From NCBI GenBank assembly GCA_963924555.1, contig OZ004598.1, positions 2,380,501-2,444,500 on the forward strand: 64,000 nt of DNA, given 5' to 3'. This document shows, in pieces, positions 47,972-60,625 of the stretch (positions are counted from its first letter, which is position 1; each line of letters starts with the position of its first letter). Source of the stretch: Crambe crambe (taxonomy: Eukaryota > Porifera > Demospongiae > Poecilosclerida > Crambeidae). The translations under genes and the position numbers were made by a program. The notes beneath the pieces were generated by a model. The model made no database searches. It was given only the letters and a program-made list of their open reading frames with translations, and had not been told where the DNA came from.

Positions 47972-47979
47972 TATATAAA
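47972..47979 (+). promoter_or_regulatory. TATA box of the secreted-protein gene (plus copy)
   Basis: TATATAAA lies 51 bases upstream of the ATG at 48030. The minus-strand copy has the same element at about the same distance. Confidence 0.6.
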
Positions 47980-48029
47980 AATAGCTAGCTACAAGTAGTA
48001 ATGATATCTAATCAAGCCTAACTTCCACT

Positions 48030-48971
48030 ATGATTCTGAAGATGTTTGCTCTTGCTTTCTTCATAGTGAATATTCATTATTGCACTTCTCAGCAGAACTC
48101 TGCATTTCCAGCTGTAGTCTCTCCAGCCGTAGTTGATGGAATAACATCTGGAGTCTGTCCTTCTGCTGAAGTGATGAATGCACAAAGGAATGCCACAAAG
48201 CAAAAAATCCAAGGTCTTCTGCGAAAAAATGTGAATCCTAAACTAGATCGTATATATGGTCCTCCATGTTCATGTGGTAACCGTGGAAATTGGACTAGGA
48301 TTGCCTTCCTCAACATGACTGATCCCTCTCAGCAATGTCCCACTAATTGGGGACTCATAACTTCACCAGTCAGAGCCTGTGGTCGATCAACTGTTGGTGG
48401 TCAGTCTATCCTCACATGTGATTCAGCCATTTTCTCTTCGAATGGTCGCTCTTACTCTCATTTGTGTGGAAGAATCATTGGATATCAGAAAGGCTCTCCT
48501 GATGCTTTTCACCCATCAATTAGTGCAAATTCTGGCTTGGAGAGTGCATACATTGATGGTATCTCCCTCACGCATGGTGCTGCAGGCTCACGACAGCATA
48601 TTTGGTCATTTGTGAGTGCAGTGTACGAAACTGATCCTAATTATGACTCTGTTGCTGTCTGTCCTTGCACAAATACTAACATAAACTGGACACATCAAGT
48701 TCCATCTTTTATTGGCAACAACTACTTCTGTGATACTGGAAATGCTGGACCAGGATTTTCTACAAGTTCTGTGTATCCTGATGACCCCCTGTGGGATGGA
48801 CAAGGGTGTGGTCCTACTGATGCTTGCTGTGAGTTCAACACCCCTCCATGGTTCTGTACAACACTGCCACAGCCTACAAGTGATGATATTGAGTTGCGCA
48901 TCTGTGCTAATCAACATCGTGATACTGATGAAGACACTCTTGTAAATCTCATTGATATATACATCAAGTAA
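48030..48971 (+). CDS. Secreted Cys-rich protein, intronless (copy 1)
   Basis: A single 313-residue frame. Residues 1-20 form a signal peptide (MILKMFALAFFIVNIHYCTS). The mature part has repeated cysteine clusters: PCSCGNRG, CDSAIFSSNGRSYSHLCGRIIGY, CPCTNTNINW, YFCDTGNAGPGF, DPLWDGQGCGPTDACCEF and PPWFCTTLPQPTSDDIELRIC. N-glycosylation sequons include NAT, NWT, NMT and a second NWT. I recognise the pattern (THG..R.HIWSF, PLWDGQGCG, LPQPTSDDIELR.C) as a family of uncharacterised extracellular proteins in sponges, cnidarians and other invertebrates. No enzymatic motif is known to me. A TATA box lies at 47972. The second intact copy is at 60626-61573 (most residues identical), with a pseudogene at 37504-38388. 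Lack of introns may reflect retroposition followed by DNA-level duplication. Confidence 0.9.
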   Translation: MILKMFALAFFIVNIHYCTSQQNSAFPAVVSPAVVDGITSGVCPSAEVMNAQRNATKQKIQGLLRKNVNPKLDRIYGPPCSCGNRGNWTRIAFLNMTDPSQQCPTNWGLITSPVRACGRSTVGGQSILTCDSAIFSSNGRSYSHLCGRIIGYQKGSPDAFHPSISANSGLESAYIDGISLTHGAAGSRQHIWSFVSAVYETDPNYDSVAVCPCTNTNINWTHQVPSFIGNNYFCDTGNAGPGFSTSSVYPDDPLWDGQGCGPTDACCEFNTPPWFCTTLPQPTSDDIELRICANQHRDTDEDTLVNLIDIYIK

Positions 48972-49146
48972 CTATGCAATGCCTGAACCTTAACACTAGT
49001 GACTATAGTATTTTGTAGTGACCACTATTGCCTTTTATGCATGATTATAATTATCCCCTCTCTCTCCCTATTTTTTTTTGTCAATGAGTGCATGGAACAT
49101 CAAAGAGTGCAGTAGCACTCTCTATGTAGGGTTAGTACGGAATGGG

Positions 49147-49302
49147 CGTGGCTTCTTACAAACTGGACTCTCTGTATCTCTTCTATTCTTACTACAGGCT
49201 CAACTAAACTTCTTACATCTGGAAAAAAATGCAGAAGATGATGATATGTCCACTCAAACTCCTCCAGAACAGTGTCAACAATCGGCACCAGCCGCCATCT
49301 AA
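49147..49302 (+). CDS. QAQLNFLHLE module, copy 2
   Basis: The same frame as 40535-40703: hydrophobic QTGLSVSLLFLLQAQLNFLH followed by EKNAEDDDMSTQTPPEQ and a TAA. It lies 180 bases downstream of the secreted-protein gene, after GCAGTAGCACTCTCTATGTA. Upstream the frame remains open to an ATG at 49078, but that part is not shared in frame by the other copies. Confidence 0.4.
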   Translation, partial: RGFLQTGLSVSLLFLLQAQLNFLHLEKNAEDDDMSTQTPPEQCQQSAPAAI

Positions 49303-49645
49303 ATCTAAAATTTTTATGATTTGTTCATCATCATCATCAGATTTTCTTTGATGGCTGTAACTCCATGATCCTTTCACATACGACAATCAAATTCATATCA
49401 ACTTGTGCAGTTATAATCACACAATGTGCTTTTACTATCGTTATTCACCTCCAAAATAATCAGTCATATCGAATGACTTTTACATTACAAACGATACTGT
49501 CAGCCATTTTGAAATTAACAATGTCATTTGTCAAGCACGAGTGTCTGTCACGATCACATGCATGTATGCACATGCCAACCAGTACCTAGCTAGCTAGCTA
49601 GGTGCTATAGCCTCTCTAAATAAAATATTAAAAAGTAAACAAACA

Positions 49646-49893
49646 AGTGAAAGGAAAACTAAATAAAAAGGCCATGTAGCAGTTTCTGTGAACAAATATC
49701 AAAATTATGCTGCCTTCAATAATAATCCCTACATCACTGCCTAAACCAAGCAGAACTTTTACACTGACATGAACAATTAAAGCAGCTTGGTGAGAGGCAG
49801 TGATGTAGGGATTATTATTGAAGGCATCATAATTTTGATGTTTGTTCACAGAAACTGCTATAGATAAAAGTACAGACTGACACTATACATGGC
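49646..49893. mobile_element. ~250-bp foldback element, family F2 member 2
   Basis: Left arm AAATAAAAAGGCCATGTAGC ... AATAATCCCTACATCACTGC pairs with a right arm ending GTACAGACTGACACTATACATGGC. The loop is near AACTTTTACACTGACATGAAC. Confidence 0.8.
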
Positions 49894-50029
49894 AACATCT
49901 AGTAGTAGCCAGCTAATTAACTAACACTTACAGAGCACTTATAGAACTAAACCACAAACCATGATATTGTTAAGTATAAGTGGCTGTTACTTTAGTGCAG
50001 TAGCACTCTCTATGTAGGGTTAGTATGGA

Positions 50030-50194
50030 ATGGCTTCTCTCATTAGAACAGTACAAACTGGACTCTCTGTATCTCTTCTATTCTTGCTACAGGCTCAACT
50101 AAACTTCTTACATCTGGAAAACAATGCAGAAGATGATATGTCCGCTCAAACTCCCCCAGAACAGCGTCAACAATCGGCACCAGCTGCCGTCTAA
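50030..50194 (+). CDS. QAQLNFLHLE module, copy 3
   Basis: The third copy has the same open frame, ENNAEDDMSAQTPPEQ tail and TAA. It is one aspartate codon shorter than the others. It belongs to a ~900-bp tandem duplication (49080-49890 and 49990-50810), each unit comprising the module, a shared spacer and an F2 foldback. Confidence 0.4.
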   Translation: MASLIRTVQTGLSVSLLFLLQAQLNFLHLENNAEDDMSAQTPPEQRQQSAPAAV

Positions 50195-50530
50195 ATCTAA
50201 AATTTTATGATTCGTTCATCATCATCATCTTCTTTGATGGCTGTAACTCTATGATCCTTTCACATACGACAATCAAATTCATATCAACTTGTGCAGTTAT
50301 AACCACACAATGTGCTTTTACCATCGTTATCCACACAGTTTTCCTCCAAAATAATCACTCATATTGAATGACTTTACATTACAAACGATACTGTCGAAAT
50401 TAATGACATCATTTGTCACGCATGAACGTCTGTCATGATCACATGCATGTACGCACGTGCCAACCAGTACCTAGCTAGCTAGCCTCTCAAATGAAAACTG
50501 AAATCATATAAAAAATAAACAAACAAGTGA

Positions 50531-50810
50531 TTTATGCTAAATAAAAAGGCCATGTAGTGTTAGTCTGTACTTTTACCTATAGCAGTTTCTGTGAACAAAC
50601 ATCAAAATATGCTACCTTCAATAATAATCCCTACATCACTGCCTAAACCAAGCAGAACTTTTACACTGACATGAACAATTAAAGCAGCTTGGTGGGAGGC
50701 AGTGATGTAGGGATTATTATTGAAGGTAGCATAATTTTATGTTTGTTCACAGAAACTGCTATAGGTAAAGGTACACACTAACCCTACATGGCCCTTTTAT
50801 TTAGCATAAA
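50531..50810. mobile_element. ~280-bp foldback element, family F2 member 3
   Basis: Near-perfect arms: TTTATGCTAAATAAAAAGGC pairs with the right end CCTTTTATTTAGCATAAA. The outer TTTATGCTAAAT matches the ends of member 1. Confidence 0.85.
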
Positions 50811-50829
50811 TTTTTTCCCTTTCATTTGT

Positions 50830-53563
50830 TGTTTGGAGGAAATTCCTTTGCAACTGTTCCGAGGCAGTGAAGTTCATCATTTTGATCATGGGCTGGTGAT
50901 TCACTGTTGGATTGAACATTGTCCTCAAACTTATAGAAACTACGAGTCTTTTCGTTCCCATGTATATCGCAAACATAGAAACACACTTCATCATCTACAG
51001 TGAGTAATGAAACAGCAGATACCACACGAATTAGAATTACAATCTGAAATGGAAATTCTAACCACTGATCATACGACCCATGACATTGATTCTGGGGCTA
51101 AATTTTTACTTTAAGCTAGAGAGGAATATAGAATTTCACAGTCAACTCTGAAGAAGTTAGTAAGTGACATGGATGGTCTATGGATGTTATCATTGGACTC
51201 CATTAAACTAAAAGTAAAAGAGGCAGTTGAGTCTAGTTTTCCTACTGTGGATACTTCATTGCTCTTGAAGTGCTTTGATGATAGTTTCCCTCCTGATCAT
51301 CTCACAACTGAATATTCTCAGCTCAAATATTATAAGGAACATTTCAATTTTCTCGTAAGTTGGTAAACTAACATTACTATTGTGCTGCATAGTAATTGGC
51401 TAATCCATTAGGAATCAACTGAGAGAGCATTAGGCCGACATATTATGAAGGAAGTACATAGCAAATCCACAGAAATCAGAGATTCCTGCTATGATATCAG
51501 TTTGATATGCTCCCTTCAGCATCTCCTTGATATGGATGTAGTCCAGGAACAGGTACAGTATTATTCTCAGATAGGATATAATCCTGTGGAAATAGCTAAA
51601 TAATCTTTAATTTCCTAGATCATCATACACATGCCCAATGGCTTACTTGGCGATTTTCTGTGATGGAGAGTTTATTTAAAAGAACCAGCTGTTTATTGAG
51701 GATCCTAGTGCTCTTTGATTTATTATGATGAGGTGGAGGTCTGCAACCCTATTAGAAAGAAGCATATACTGGGTAGGTGATTTTTTATTGAGAGAATTAA
51801 CAGCATGAAGTATTTCTTGATTCAAAGTGTAGCTAACGGTGGACAAACTTTTTTCTCTAGGATTACTGAACAGTATGGCCCTGATTACACCAACAAACCG
51901 TCTTGTTTGAGCCAGCACTACATTACTGTTAATGGAGACATAAAGCAATCAGGCAAGACAAAAAAAAAAACATTGAGAGCAGAATTCATTAATTTTTGTG
52001 ACCTATGCAGCTAGCCAAATGTGGTGCTTAGGACAATACCTGCCACTTTTAATTGGGGATAAAATTCCTTATGGGTATCCCTACTGGGAGAATTGTTTAG
52101 CTCATTTAGAAATAATGGGTGAAATTATTGCTCCTGTAATTGACTGAGAATGCATTGAATATTTGGCAATGATAATAGAGGATTTCCTAACAGAATTCCA
52201 AAACCTATATCCAGACAGACCTCTCACACCAAAAATGCACTACTTGGTGCATATTCCAACAAAAAAAAAGTGGTAAGTGATTTTGCTCCCATAGCTATGA
52301 TATATGCCACCATGTTGGAATTAATTTTTTGACGTAGATGATACTTTCACGTAGTTGTAGTAGTAAAGATTTGTTTGTGTAAACAATAAGTCACTGGCAC
52401 TTAAACCCCACAGATATGTTCTAGTTTCATTCAAATCAACTCACTGGAACGTACACCCTCCAGTCCCTTATTTCCTTAATTTAGGTGTGGTCCCCTAATT
52501 AATTTATGGTGTATGAGATATGATGCTAAACATAGCTTCTTCAAACACATCTCCAATGTCTTGAGAAATTTTTAGCTGCCCACCATCAACACCTATATGT
52601 ACTATAACATGTGGGATTGTACAACATACCTAAAACAACTTATACAGGAGGTACATTCAGCGATCAATTATGGGTGTGCAATACATAGAAAATGTGTTGT
52701 GATTAATAGTGGATCATTGCTCCTTAATTATGTAGTTGCTAAATTGAAAATCGGAGATTGGGAATATTGTAACAAAACTAGTTATGTGCTCATAGCACAG
52801 AAGGGCAAGCGAAGCAACACAGCTTGCTTTTGAGAAAACTTTAAATGTTGCATTATGATATTTTGGAGTTGCATGCCCTCTTCTCATAGAGTCTATTTCA
52901 TTTCTTTTATCAAGCCTTGACCGTCTTTGTTCCACTGATACATGGCTCTATCCTTCGCATTCCTTTGGTCTTTTTTTTTGCTGCTCAGTTTTGGAGCAGT
53001 GTTCATTAGCACTTTCCATCGTTAGCTAAAAGTTAGCTATTTTGCACATGTGCAGTATTTTACCCTCAGGGCTTGATTATGTATATCGCCACTATCCAGT
53101 TTGTACACCATAGAGAGGGGCTTGCTTCGTTCGCAATAATCCTTGTTGCACCAGAACTAACAGATGAAACTGCCATTTGGAGGTCAGTTAAAACTTAAAA
53201 GCTATAATTTCTTTGTCCTAGCTAAATTTATCATTTACCTTTAGGGCTCGCTCTGCCACCATAAACGGAACCGCATACAAATTGAAGCAAGTCATTATGT
53301 GTGGAATAGCAGGAAAAGAACCGAAGTTATGTCAAAATAATATTTATCAGACACCAGCTTTGGAAATACTATTTGTTATGCGTGTTCTTATCACAACCTA
53401 TTTTAATCAGCATTATCATGCATATGAAGTCGTCTCTTCATCAAATATACATGTGTATAAATTCCATCAATTTACAGATCACTATCCATTACATATTTGT
53501 AAAACATATGGTCCCTACAGGTCTCAATTTGTGAGCTTATTTCTTGTGCTTAACTCATCATAA
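50830..53563 (+). pseudogene. Large transposon-derived gene, decayed (plus copy)
   Basis: Segments appear in the order of a transposon protein found in many invertebrates. A C2H2 N-terminus (CWIEHCPQTYRNYESFRSHVYRKH, 50880-50980) is followed by LKKLVSDMDGL and VDTSLLLKCFDDSF (51150-51360), ALGRHIMKEVHSKS with YDISLICSLQHLLDMDVVQEQ (51420-51550), and FLPL-type LIGDKIPYGYPYWEN (52040-52090). Then come LYPDRPLTPKMHYLVHIPT (52200-52260), the DAKHSFFKHISNV segment (52520-52570), the frame 52597-52833, and a C-terminal part with YHAYEVVSS and ICKTYGPYRSQF (53280-53563). Some breaks look like introns and others are stops. Superfamily is unproven; PKMHYLVHIP and the layout suggest a CACTA/EnSpm-like DDE element. 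A second copy lies inverted at 61907-64000. Confidence 0.65.
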
Positions 53564-53936
53564 TACAAAACACCACATGAATAAATGTTCTTCAACTACA
53601 TTTATTACTTTTGTAATACAATCATGGTAGTGAAGCTTACTACAGTTGGATTGATATACAACTAGTGAAATCATATGTAAGATGGTTGTTGCTACAGGAG
53701 AATTGAAGTTAGAAAAAAACTGCAACTTGGATATTGTGTTGGACCAGCATCTCCAGAACAGCCTAAAATCTCAAGCAAGAAGCATTTTAATCATCCACAA
53801 ATTCGCCAAAAAACTGGCAACAATTCTTGACAGAATTGTTTGATCTTGGTGAAATACATCAGATATCTGGTAACAAGCAAGCAGATAACCACAAATGGTT
53901 CAGAGGTTGTATGCATCACAAGACACCAGTCATTTC

Positions 53937-54646
53937 AGGGCTGGATCCAGATAGGTGGGGTTGCAGGACTAGGAACACACACACTGGACCATGGGGAAGG
54001 GTGCAAGAAAGATATTTGGAGGACCCATGTTGGCTTCACTACCACTTTTTGAGCATTTAGTATTTTTGCTTCAATTATTTTGTAATGTCATAACTTTTGC
54101 AAAAAAGTCCAAAATTTTCCCTAAATGTGTGCATTATGTGACAGCATGAGTATAGGCAAGGGGGGTGAAGCGCATCTCAAAAATTGTGTTATAGCTAGCT
54201 ACCTAGCTATCACACTCAAACTCTGAAGTGACACATGCGATATGCGGTCACAGGTGTTCATGAAGGAAATCACAGTTAGTATGCCCGAGTTATCTAATGT
54301 GTGACCTTGAAAATGTAAGCCAAAGTACTCCAAATGAAGTGACACATGCAAGGTCACAGGTGTGATCACTAAGGAAATCACAGTTAGTATGCACTAAGTT
54401 ATCTAATGTGTGACTTTGAAAGTCCAAGCCAAAATCAATGGATGTGTCATGTATACATAGACTCTTGGCCATAGCCTTAGATGATGGCTGTAGTTAATTA
54501 CCTGTAGCAGAACATTAGTTGTTTAAGAAAAATAGACACGGCTAAGCAAGTAGGCGTGGTTAAATTGTATCATTTTATCTACAGGCTTAGCTTGGGAACA
54601 AAAGAGGAGGTGCAACCCCCTCAACCCCACCCCTGGATCCAGCCCC
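53937..54646. mobile_element. ~710-bp element with GGGCTGGATCCAG ends
   Basis: The left end GGGCTGGATCCAGATAGGTG and the inverted right end GGGGCTGGATCCAGGGGTGG both continue into GGGGTTG. The interior has a duplicated ~125-bp block (54235-54300 and 54335-54425, ATCACAGTTAGTATGC). A related fragment is at 58335-58440. Confidence 0.55.
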
Positions 54647-57084
54647 GATTGTTGCATCCATTGGACCCAGTAATTCCCAAGCTTTACCTATGTTCCATGC
54701 CTATACTGGATGTGACACAGTTTCATCATTTGCTACCACCAAAAAAGGACGAGCCATGGATGCACCAGAGCAGCCCTGGTGCAACATATTGAAAGGACTG
54801 TGTACCAAGGTGGGCATTGCTGGGGTAAGTTTCTATTGACCTGCCCTCTCCAGAGGATTGGGGGTGGACTGATCCCAATAACTGGAAACCCTTATGGACA
54901 GTTTTGCCTGAGGCTAGCACTTCATCCAGGGAGTTACTAAGGTGTGGCTACGAGAAAGGGTACAGTGCAAATGCAAGAAAGCAGTTCTGAATTGTGCCAG
55001 TTGTGGTGGAGAGTGTAAAAAATATATAGCTGAGTAGAGTAATATGACCACCTATTTATAAAATTGGCCATAACTCTTGACCAAAACGAGATAAAAACTT
55101 GATTCAAGTTCCACATTGCTCCTTGGAGTAAGACCTTTCATCTGATACCCAAATTGACCACTTTTGATAAAATTAGTTGATACAATGTATTTTTAAAGTT
55201 TGATTAACACCTAGAGGTCACCAAAGGTCAAATCCGAGGTGGCTCGTAATCGTAGACATGGCCTATAAAATTATTTGGAGGTAGAACCCTCAAAGGATTG
55301 CTGAGCTTATTTTGAGTCATGCACTTTAAACTTATTAGGTAAGAACTGAATTTTGGCTAGTGTTGAAATTTTGGAGATACCACCCTCAGAGGATTTTCTG
55401 AGCTTATTTCATCATCTGTTTTAATAGTCACTGGGTATAACCAAATGAACCCTCTAAGGCATAATGAACTTTGGGAAAGCACTGCATTTAAGTGCTTGAA
55501 TACATGTAGTATAGGTATGCCATAATAGATGTGGCCTATAATGGCCTTTTAGGTGCATAATTATGGTCATAAAAGAATGTAATTACCACCCATAAATTTC
55601 CAGTGGTGAATCTTGTCTCTAGAACAAAGTATAGCACTGAGCCAAAATTTGCATGTGATTATAATTATAGGTAAAGAAAATAATTACTTATTCATACTGC
55701 ACCTAAAATTTCATAAGCCAATGTCACACAAATAATAGTAAACTAAAGATCAAAGCTGTCATTTCTAAAGTAGGAAATATTTAAATTTCCAGTTAACTAG
55801 CTATGGTGTAGAGTTAAGTGACATAACTGTAATAATCTGGCACAGAACTAACAACTCTCATGATATAGTGGTATGTATTTACCACCCATAAATTTCCAGT
55901 TGTGAATTTCTAGTGTATAGCACTGACCCATGATTAGATGAAGAAAATATCATATCTCACCTAAAAGTTCATAAGCCAAAGCAAGTGACATCATAGATGA
56001 TGTCATAAAGGTTTAATAAATTAACCTGTAGATTGTTAATAGTGTCTCTCCATGAATATTGCGAGTGATTCGTAAAGTAGGAAATATTTGAATTGGAAAT
56101 TTAAGTATATGCTTACAATGGCAAGTATAGATAAAAGCTCCACATCAGCATTTATCCTTTCATTTTGGCTCATAAAAATTATGAACAGTGAGAGCAAAGC
56201 TACAAACCAGATAGACAGCTAGCAGCAGGAAACCATGAACAGTGAGCGTAAAGCTACAAATCAGAAGGACAGCTAGCAATAGGATACCTTGCAAATGCCA
56301 CATCAAGGAAATCCATAAACAGTGAAAGCAAAACTATAATCCAGGTAGCTATAGCCATGGAACGGTGAACCAAACCAGATGGACAGCAGGAAGCCATGAA
56401 CAGCAAAACCAAACCAGATGGACAGCCAGACAGTAGTAAAGCCATTTACAATGAGACCGACTAGCCAGGCAGCAGGAAAGCCAGAACAATGACAAGAAGA
56501 TGTAAGACTAGAGATGTTCCTACCTCCAAAATTTTTGCTTAGCCACTATGACAGACGATATTATACATGAGCACTCAAATTTAATGCGTACCATATTTGA
56601 TGCTGCTCTCAAATAGTTGCCACTCTCATACAGCCATTCTCAAATGGTGAGATCTTGTATGTGTAATAATTACACATACTACGCGCATGAATGTGCATGC
56701 AATACCACATTCATGCGCATATTTGCTAGCACTTCATTCACACTCACTAACTCATGAAGAAACATTGCTATATTAAGGTTCTACACTATGTAACAAGGGA
56801 AACTTTGAAATTTATGTAGCTAACAGGCATCAGAAAGTTCAGAATTGAAGATACGGTCTATTTGTAAATCTTAATTGTGACAGATGATGGGAACTGTAGT
56901 ATTAGCTAGCATGCAGGGCTGATTATATTTTCTAGCTATACACAGCTCTCCAAGAACCCTGCCTATATGCACTATCATTGACACAATATTGTATAACCTC
57001 TCTAACATGTGTCCTCCCAATTTTGCAGAATTGTAGCAACAGTGTTTAGTAGCTCTATTCAATTCTGAGTCTGACTAGTTTCCA
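54647..57084. repeat. Segmental duplication block, no gene seen
   Basis: 55370-56110 is a direct copy of 40960-41720, 56125-56500 of 42830-43200 and 56515-56830 of parts of 43.2-44.2 kb. The rest is unassigned. Confidence 0.6.
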
Positions 57085-57175
57085 GAATCTAGCCTGCCAC
57101 TGATGAGTCATGTGGAGGAAGGCAATCCAAGTCTACTCTCCAGGGTTACCACATGAACATGGAGGACTAAGCTAG
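57085..57175 (-). pseudogene. Fragment of the secreted-protein gene
   Basis: About 90 bases match the part of 60626-61573 encoding PPCSCGNRG.WTRIAFLNMTD (plus strand GGAAGGCAATCC.AGT.TAC, GGTTACCACATGAACATGGA). Flanks are unrelated. This is a fourth locus of the family. Confidence 0.65.
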
Positions 57176-57475
57176 TTCAGTTTCAGATCCCATTTCCATT
57201 CTTCATCCCTACCCTTGTTTCCTTACTTTTTTGATTTTTGAACAATGGTCATCCCTACATTTTTTTTTTTTTTCATTTCACGGAAACTCAACTGTTGTTA
57301 TAGAGTTAAGCTATCATAGAGACATAACTGGCACAGGACCAAATTAATATCCAGGATGTTTGGCTTGCCATTTTCCTGTTGGTCTGATATACTATAAAGA
57401 AATTCAGTGTTATGTCTTTAATTGAATGCCATATCAACTGTATGATTTATTATAGCCTTGTTCTCAGGCCTATTT

Positions 57476-57495
57476 GGGGGGGGGGGGGGGGGGGG
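57476..57495. repeat. Poly(G) tract
   Basis: A run of about 20 G, followed by ATAGGGGG. It would be expected to form a G-quadruplex on the plus strand. Confidence 0.9.
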
Positions 57496-60400
57496 ATAGG
57501 GGGCCTGGTACACACTGATCACTGATTTCACATGTGCTAAAATGCCCCCAGCATTCCAGGGCCTCCACATACTACATCGTATTAAATATCATCCCTACTA
57601 TGTAAGAATAATGGGTGTGGTTAATTTCTTAAGGAGACTACATAGTAATAATTATAGAGACATAGTTAATTCCTATAGCCTGTTGAATCTCAGGGCTATA
57701 ATAAATTTATAGCCTTGTTCCCAGGCCCGGCCTGGTGTAATGACAGCCACATGGCTATTATGACGTAGTAATCTTTCTGACACAGTAGGCTTGTTGAGAG
57801 CATCCCTCCACCTAGATGTGAACAGTGTTTCAGGATCACAAAAGAAGACACTGTCAGTGCAAAGGTTCGAGTCTGAAGCAATAGATACCGTTTTGAGATG
57901 AGATGACCACAGATTCATGTCTCAGTCTAGTTTTGGCTGAATGGCCAGGCGCTGCTCTTCTTTCAAAGCAAGAATAAACCAAACTTTATATGCACAAAAG
58001 AATGTAATCACCACCCATAAATTTCCAGTGGTGAAGTACTGAGCCAAAATTTGCATGTGATCATAATAGATGACGAAATATTTATTCATGGCTACCTTAC
58101 CTAAAATGTCATAAGCCAAGGTAAGTTATATCATGGATGTCACACAATAAAAATTTAGAGATCAATAAACCTTCTATAATGATGGTATTTGATAAAAAAA
58201 ATCAGTGACCTTGAAGAGGAGTTTTGATGACAGGCCACAGAAATTGGAATAGTCCTGAAAGTTCACTCAATTGCCTCCTCTGATTGTGATTTTTCGACCT
58301 TCAATGGTGGATCCAGAATTTTAGATGGTGGGATTGGCACACATACTGGGCCATGGGGAAGGGTGCAAGAGGGAGCATAGTTATGTGGAGGACCCATGTT
58401 GGCTTCACTGGTGAGCTACCACCACTTTTGAGCATTTAGCTTAAATTATTTTGTAATGTCACAAATAGCTAGTAGCATAGATAATAAATTTGCATCAGGT
58501 AATAATGCTAGAAAAAATTTTGTGATCTGGAAAAGGAAATTTTTTGCTACTTGCATGGTATAGCAATGGCACTCACACATGAATGTAGGAATGTCATTTG
58601 CAAGCCTTGTACTTTCATTCAAGGGCATACGTACAGTGCTTTGGCTGATTATATGTCCATTGCAAATTTAATGGAACCAATTTGCAACATGGCCTAGCAC
58701 AAGTTTCTGACCATAATAATTATAGCCACTCAGCATTTCAGGAGTGCATGCACGCACATTGACAACTGCACATTGACAACTGCATAAACCTGGACCGACC
58801 AATCGACCGTCCAGAGAAGTCCTACCCTACCATTGATAAAAACACAAAATCAAGATTTTAAGTTCTCCATTCATACCTACGAGACTCCTCAGCCATGGAC
58901 ATTGCTAGACAGGACTGGCCCCACCCTCTCTGAGTGTCCTGCTACTAACAGCAGGAAGCCATGAATAGCAAAAACAAACCAGATGGACAGCCAGGCAGCA
59001 GGGAAGCCATGAACAATGAGACCAAATAGATGGAGAGCTAGGCAGTAGTAAAGTCAAATAGCAAGACTATAGATGCTTTTATATACCTCCAAAATTTTCT
59101 ATGGCAGACGATATTATTCATGAGCATGAATAATAGCTAAAAACTACATGTGTTATCATCCTGATCTGCTTCATTTTCACTGTTATAGCTGTCCACCTGG
59201 ATTGCTCACTGTTCATGGATTTCCCTGTCCATTCGGTTGTGGCTTCAATCTGTAGCTTGAAGCACTGCATGTGTTACATATGATATACGATCATGGGTCA
59301 AATTGATAAGAATATGTATTAATGTTGCTGTATGTAGACAGCTGCCTTCCAGTTACTCAGGTAGCTTCATAAATGAAATCACTAAAGTGCTAACCCTCAC
59401 ACACATAAGGCATAATGTCTGCTGTTATACAGAATGCAAATGTTAACATTTTTATAGTATCAGTATAATTTTGTGTTTGTGGATATAGATCACCGAGTAC
59501 AACAGTCCAAATTTTTGAGCAATGTAGTCATTTATGGCTTAACATTGTGGTAGCTATGTCACACCAGAAGCTGCAATTAGCTAACTGATCAAGTGTGGGT
59601 TCTAACAGAGGATGTACCAGTTGTATATGCATTAAGGCAGGCTAATTTGTGTACTTGCAATGTACTGTACTAGCAGTAATAGCACTAATGTAATTTTCGC
59701 ATTATTTTTTCGCATTTTCTGGCCTAAGCACACACACTGTTCATCAAAATATTTGCAGCCAGTCCTTTTTCTGTTCTATATGATCATTTAAACTCCCTAA
59801 AAAAATTTCACTCTTTTGTCTGCCCATGTAAACAAACACTCTAAACCACTCCACTAACAACATCTAGCTGGCACTTTAACTGGCTTTTTATTCTTATTTT
59901 TTTGTTGGCCTATAACAACACTTAGCATCATGCAGTGAACTCTTGCATGCCATTTTGTGCTTCAGTTCAGATACCACCTCATATATCAGGATCATAAGAA
60001 ATTGGAAATCAGGAAATAGACAATGGCACTACTGGGCTGTATAAAAAAGATTTTGTCATATGATGCATCATTTTCGGTAGTTTCAAAATAAATTACTTAT
60101 TTAACAGATTTCCCTACCCTATTTTGACAGAATTTAAACTTGTATATCCTTAGTATACTGCTGTTTATCTTTGTATACTAGATCCCAGTATATTGCTGTT
60201 TCTTTGTATACCAGAACACATGACTATAATAGACATGATGCATAGTATACTGGGGTATATAGTTTATGTTTAAATTTATTTTGTCCTGCCTGCCTATAAG
60301 AAAGGAGAAACTAGTGATTTATTTGAAACTGCCTTATGTCAAATTAACAAACTTTTGCTGTTAATATAACAAAGAATACCGGTAATGCATCATAAGTGTT

Positions 60401-60500
60401 TTTAACTCGAGTATCTAGTCAGGAAAAGCTAAGTTTATTGGTGAGCTTGAAGTCAGAGTTGGTTAACTGTACCCAAATTTGCTTTTAACGCTCATTTATA
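57496..60500. repeat. Repeat mosaic between the two large transposon copies
   Basis: 57180-58230 is inverted relative to pieces of 44.4-46.6 kb, including the zinc-finger relic region. 59630-60500 is a direct copy of 45120-45850. No intact gene is recognised. Confidence 0.6.
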
Positions 60501-60625
60501 TTCCATGCACTCATTGACAAAAAAAAAGAAAGAGGATAATTATAATCATGCATAAAAGACAATAGTGGTCACTACAAAATACTATAGTTACAGTGTTAAG
60601 GTTCAGGCATTGCATAGTTGAATAG

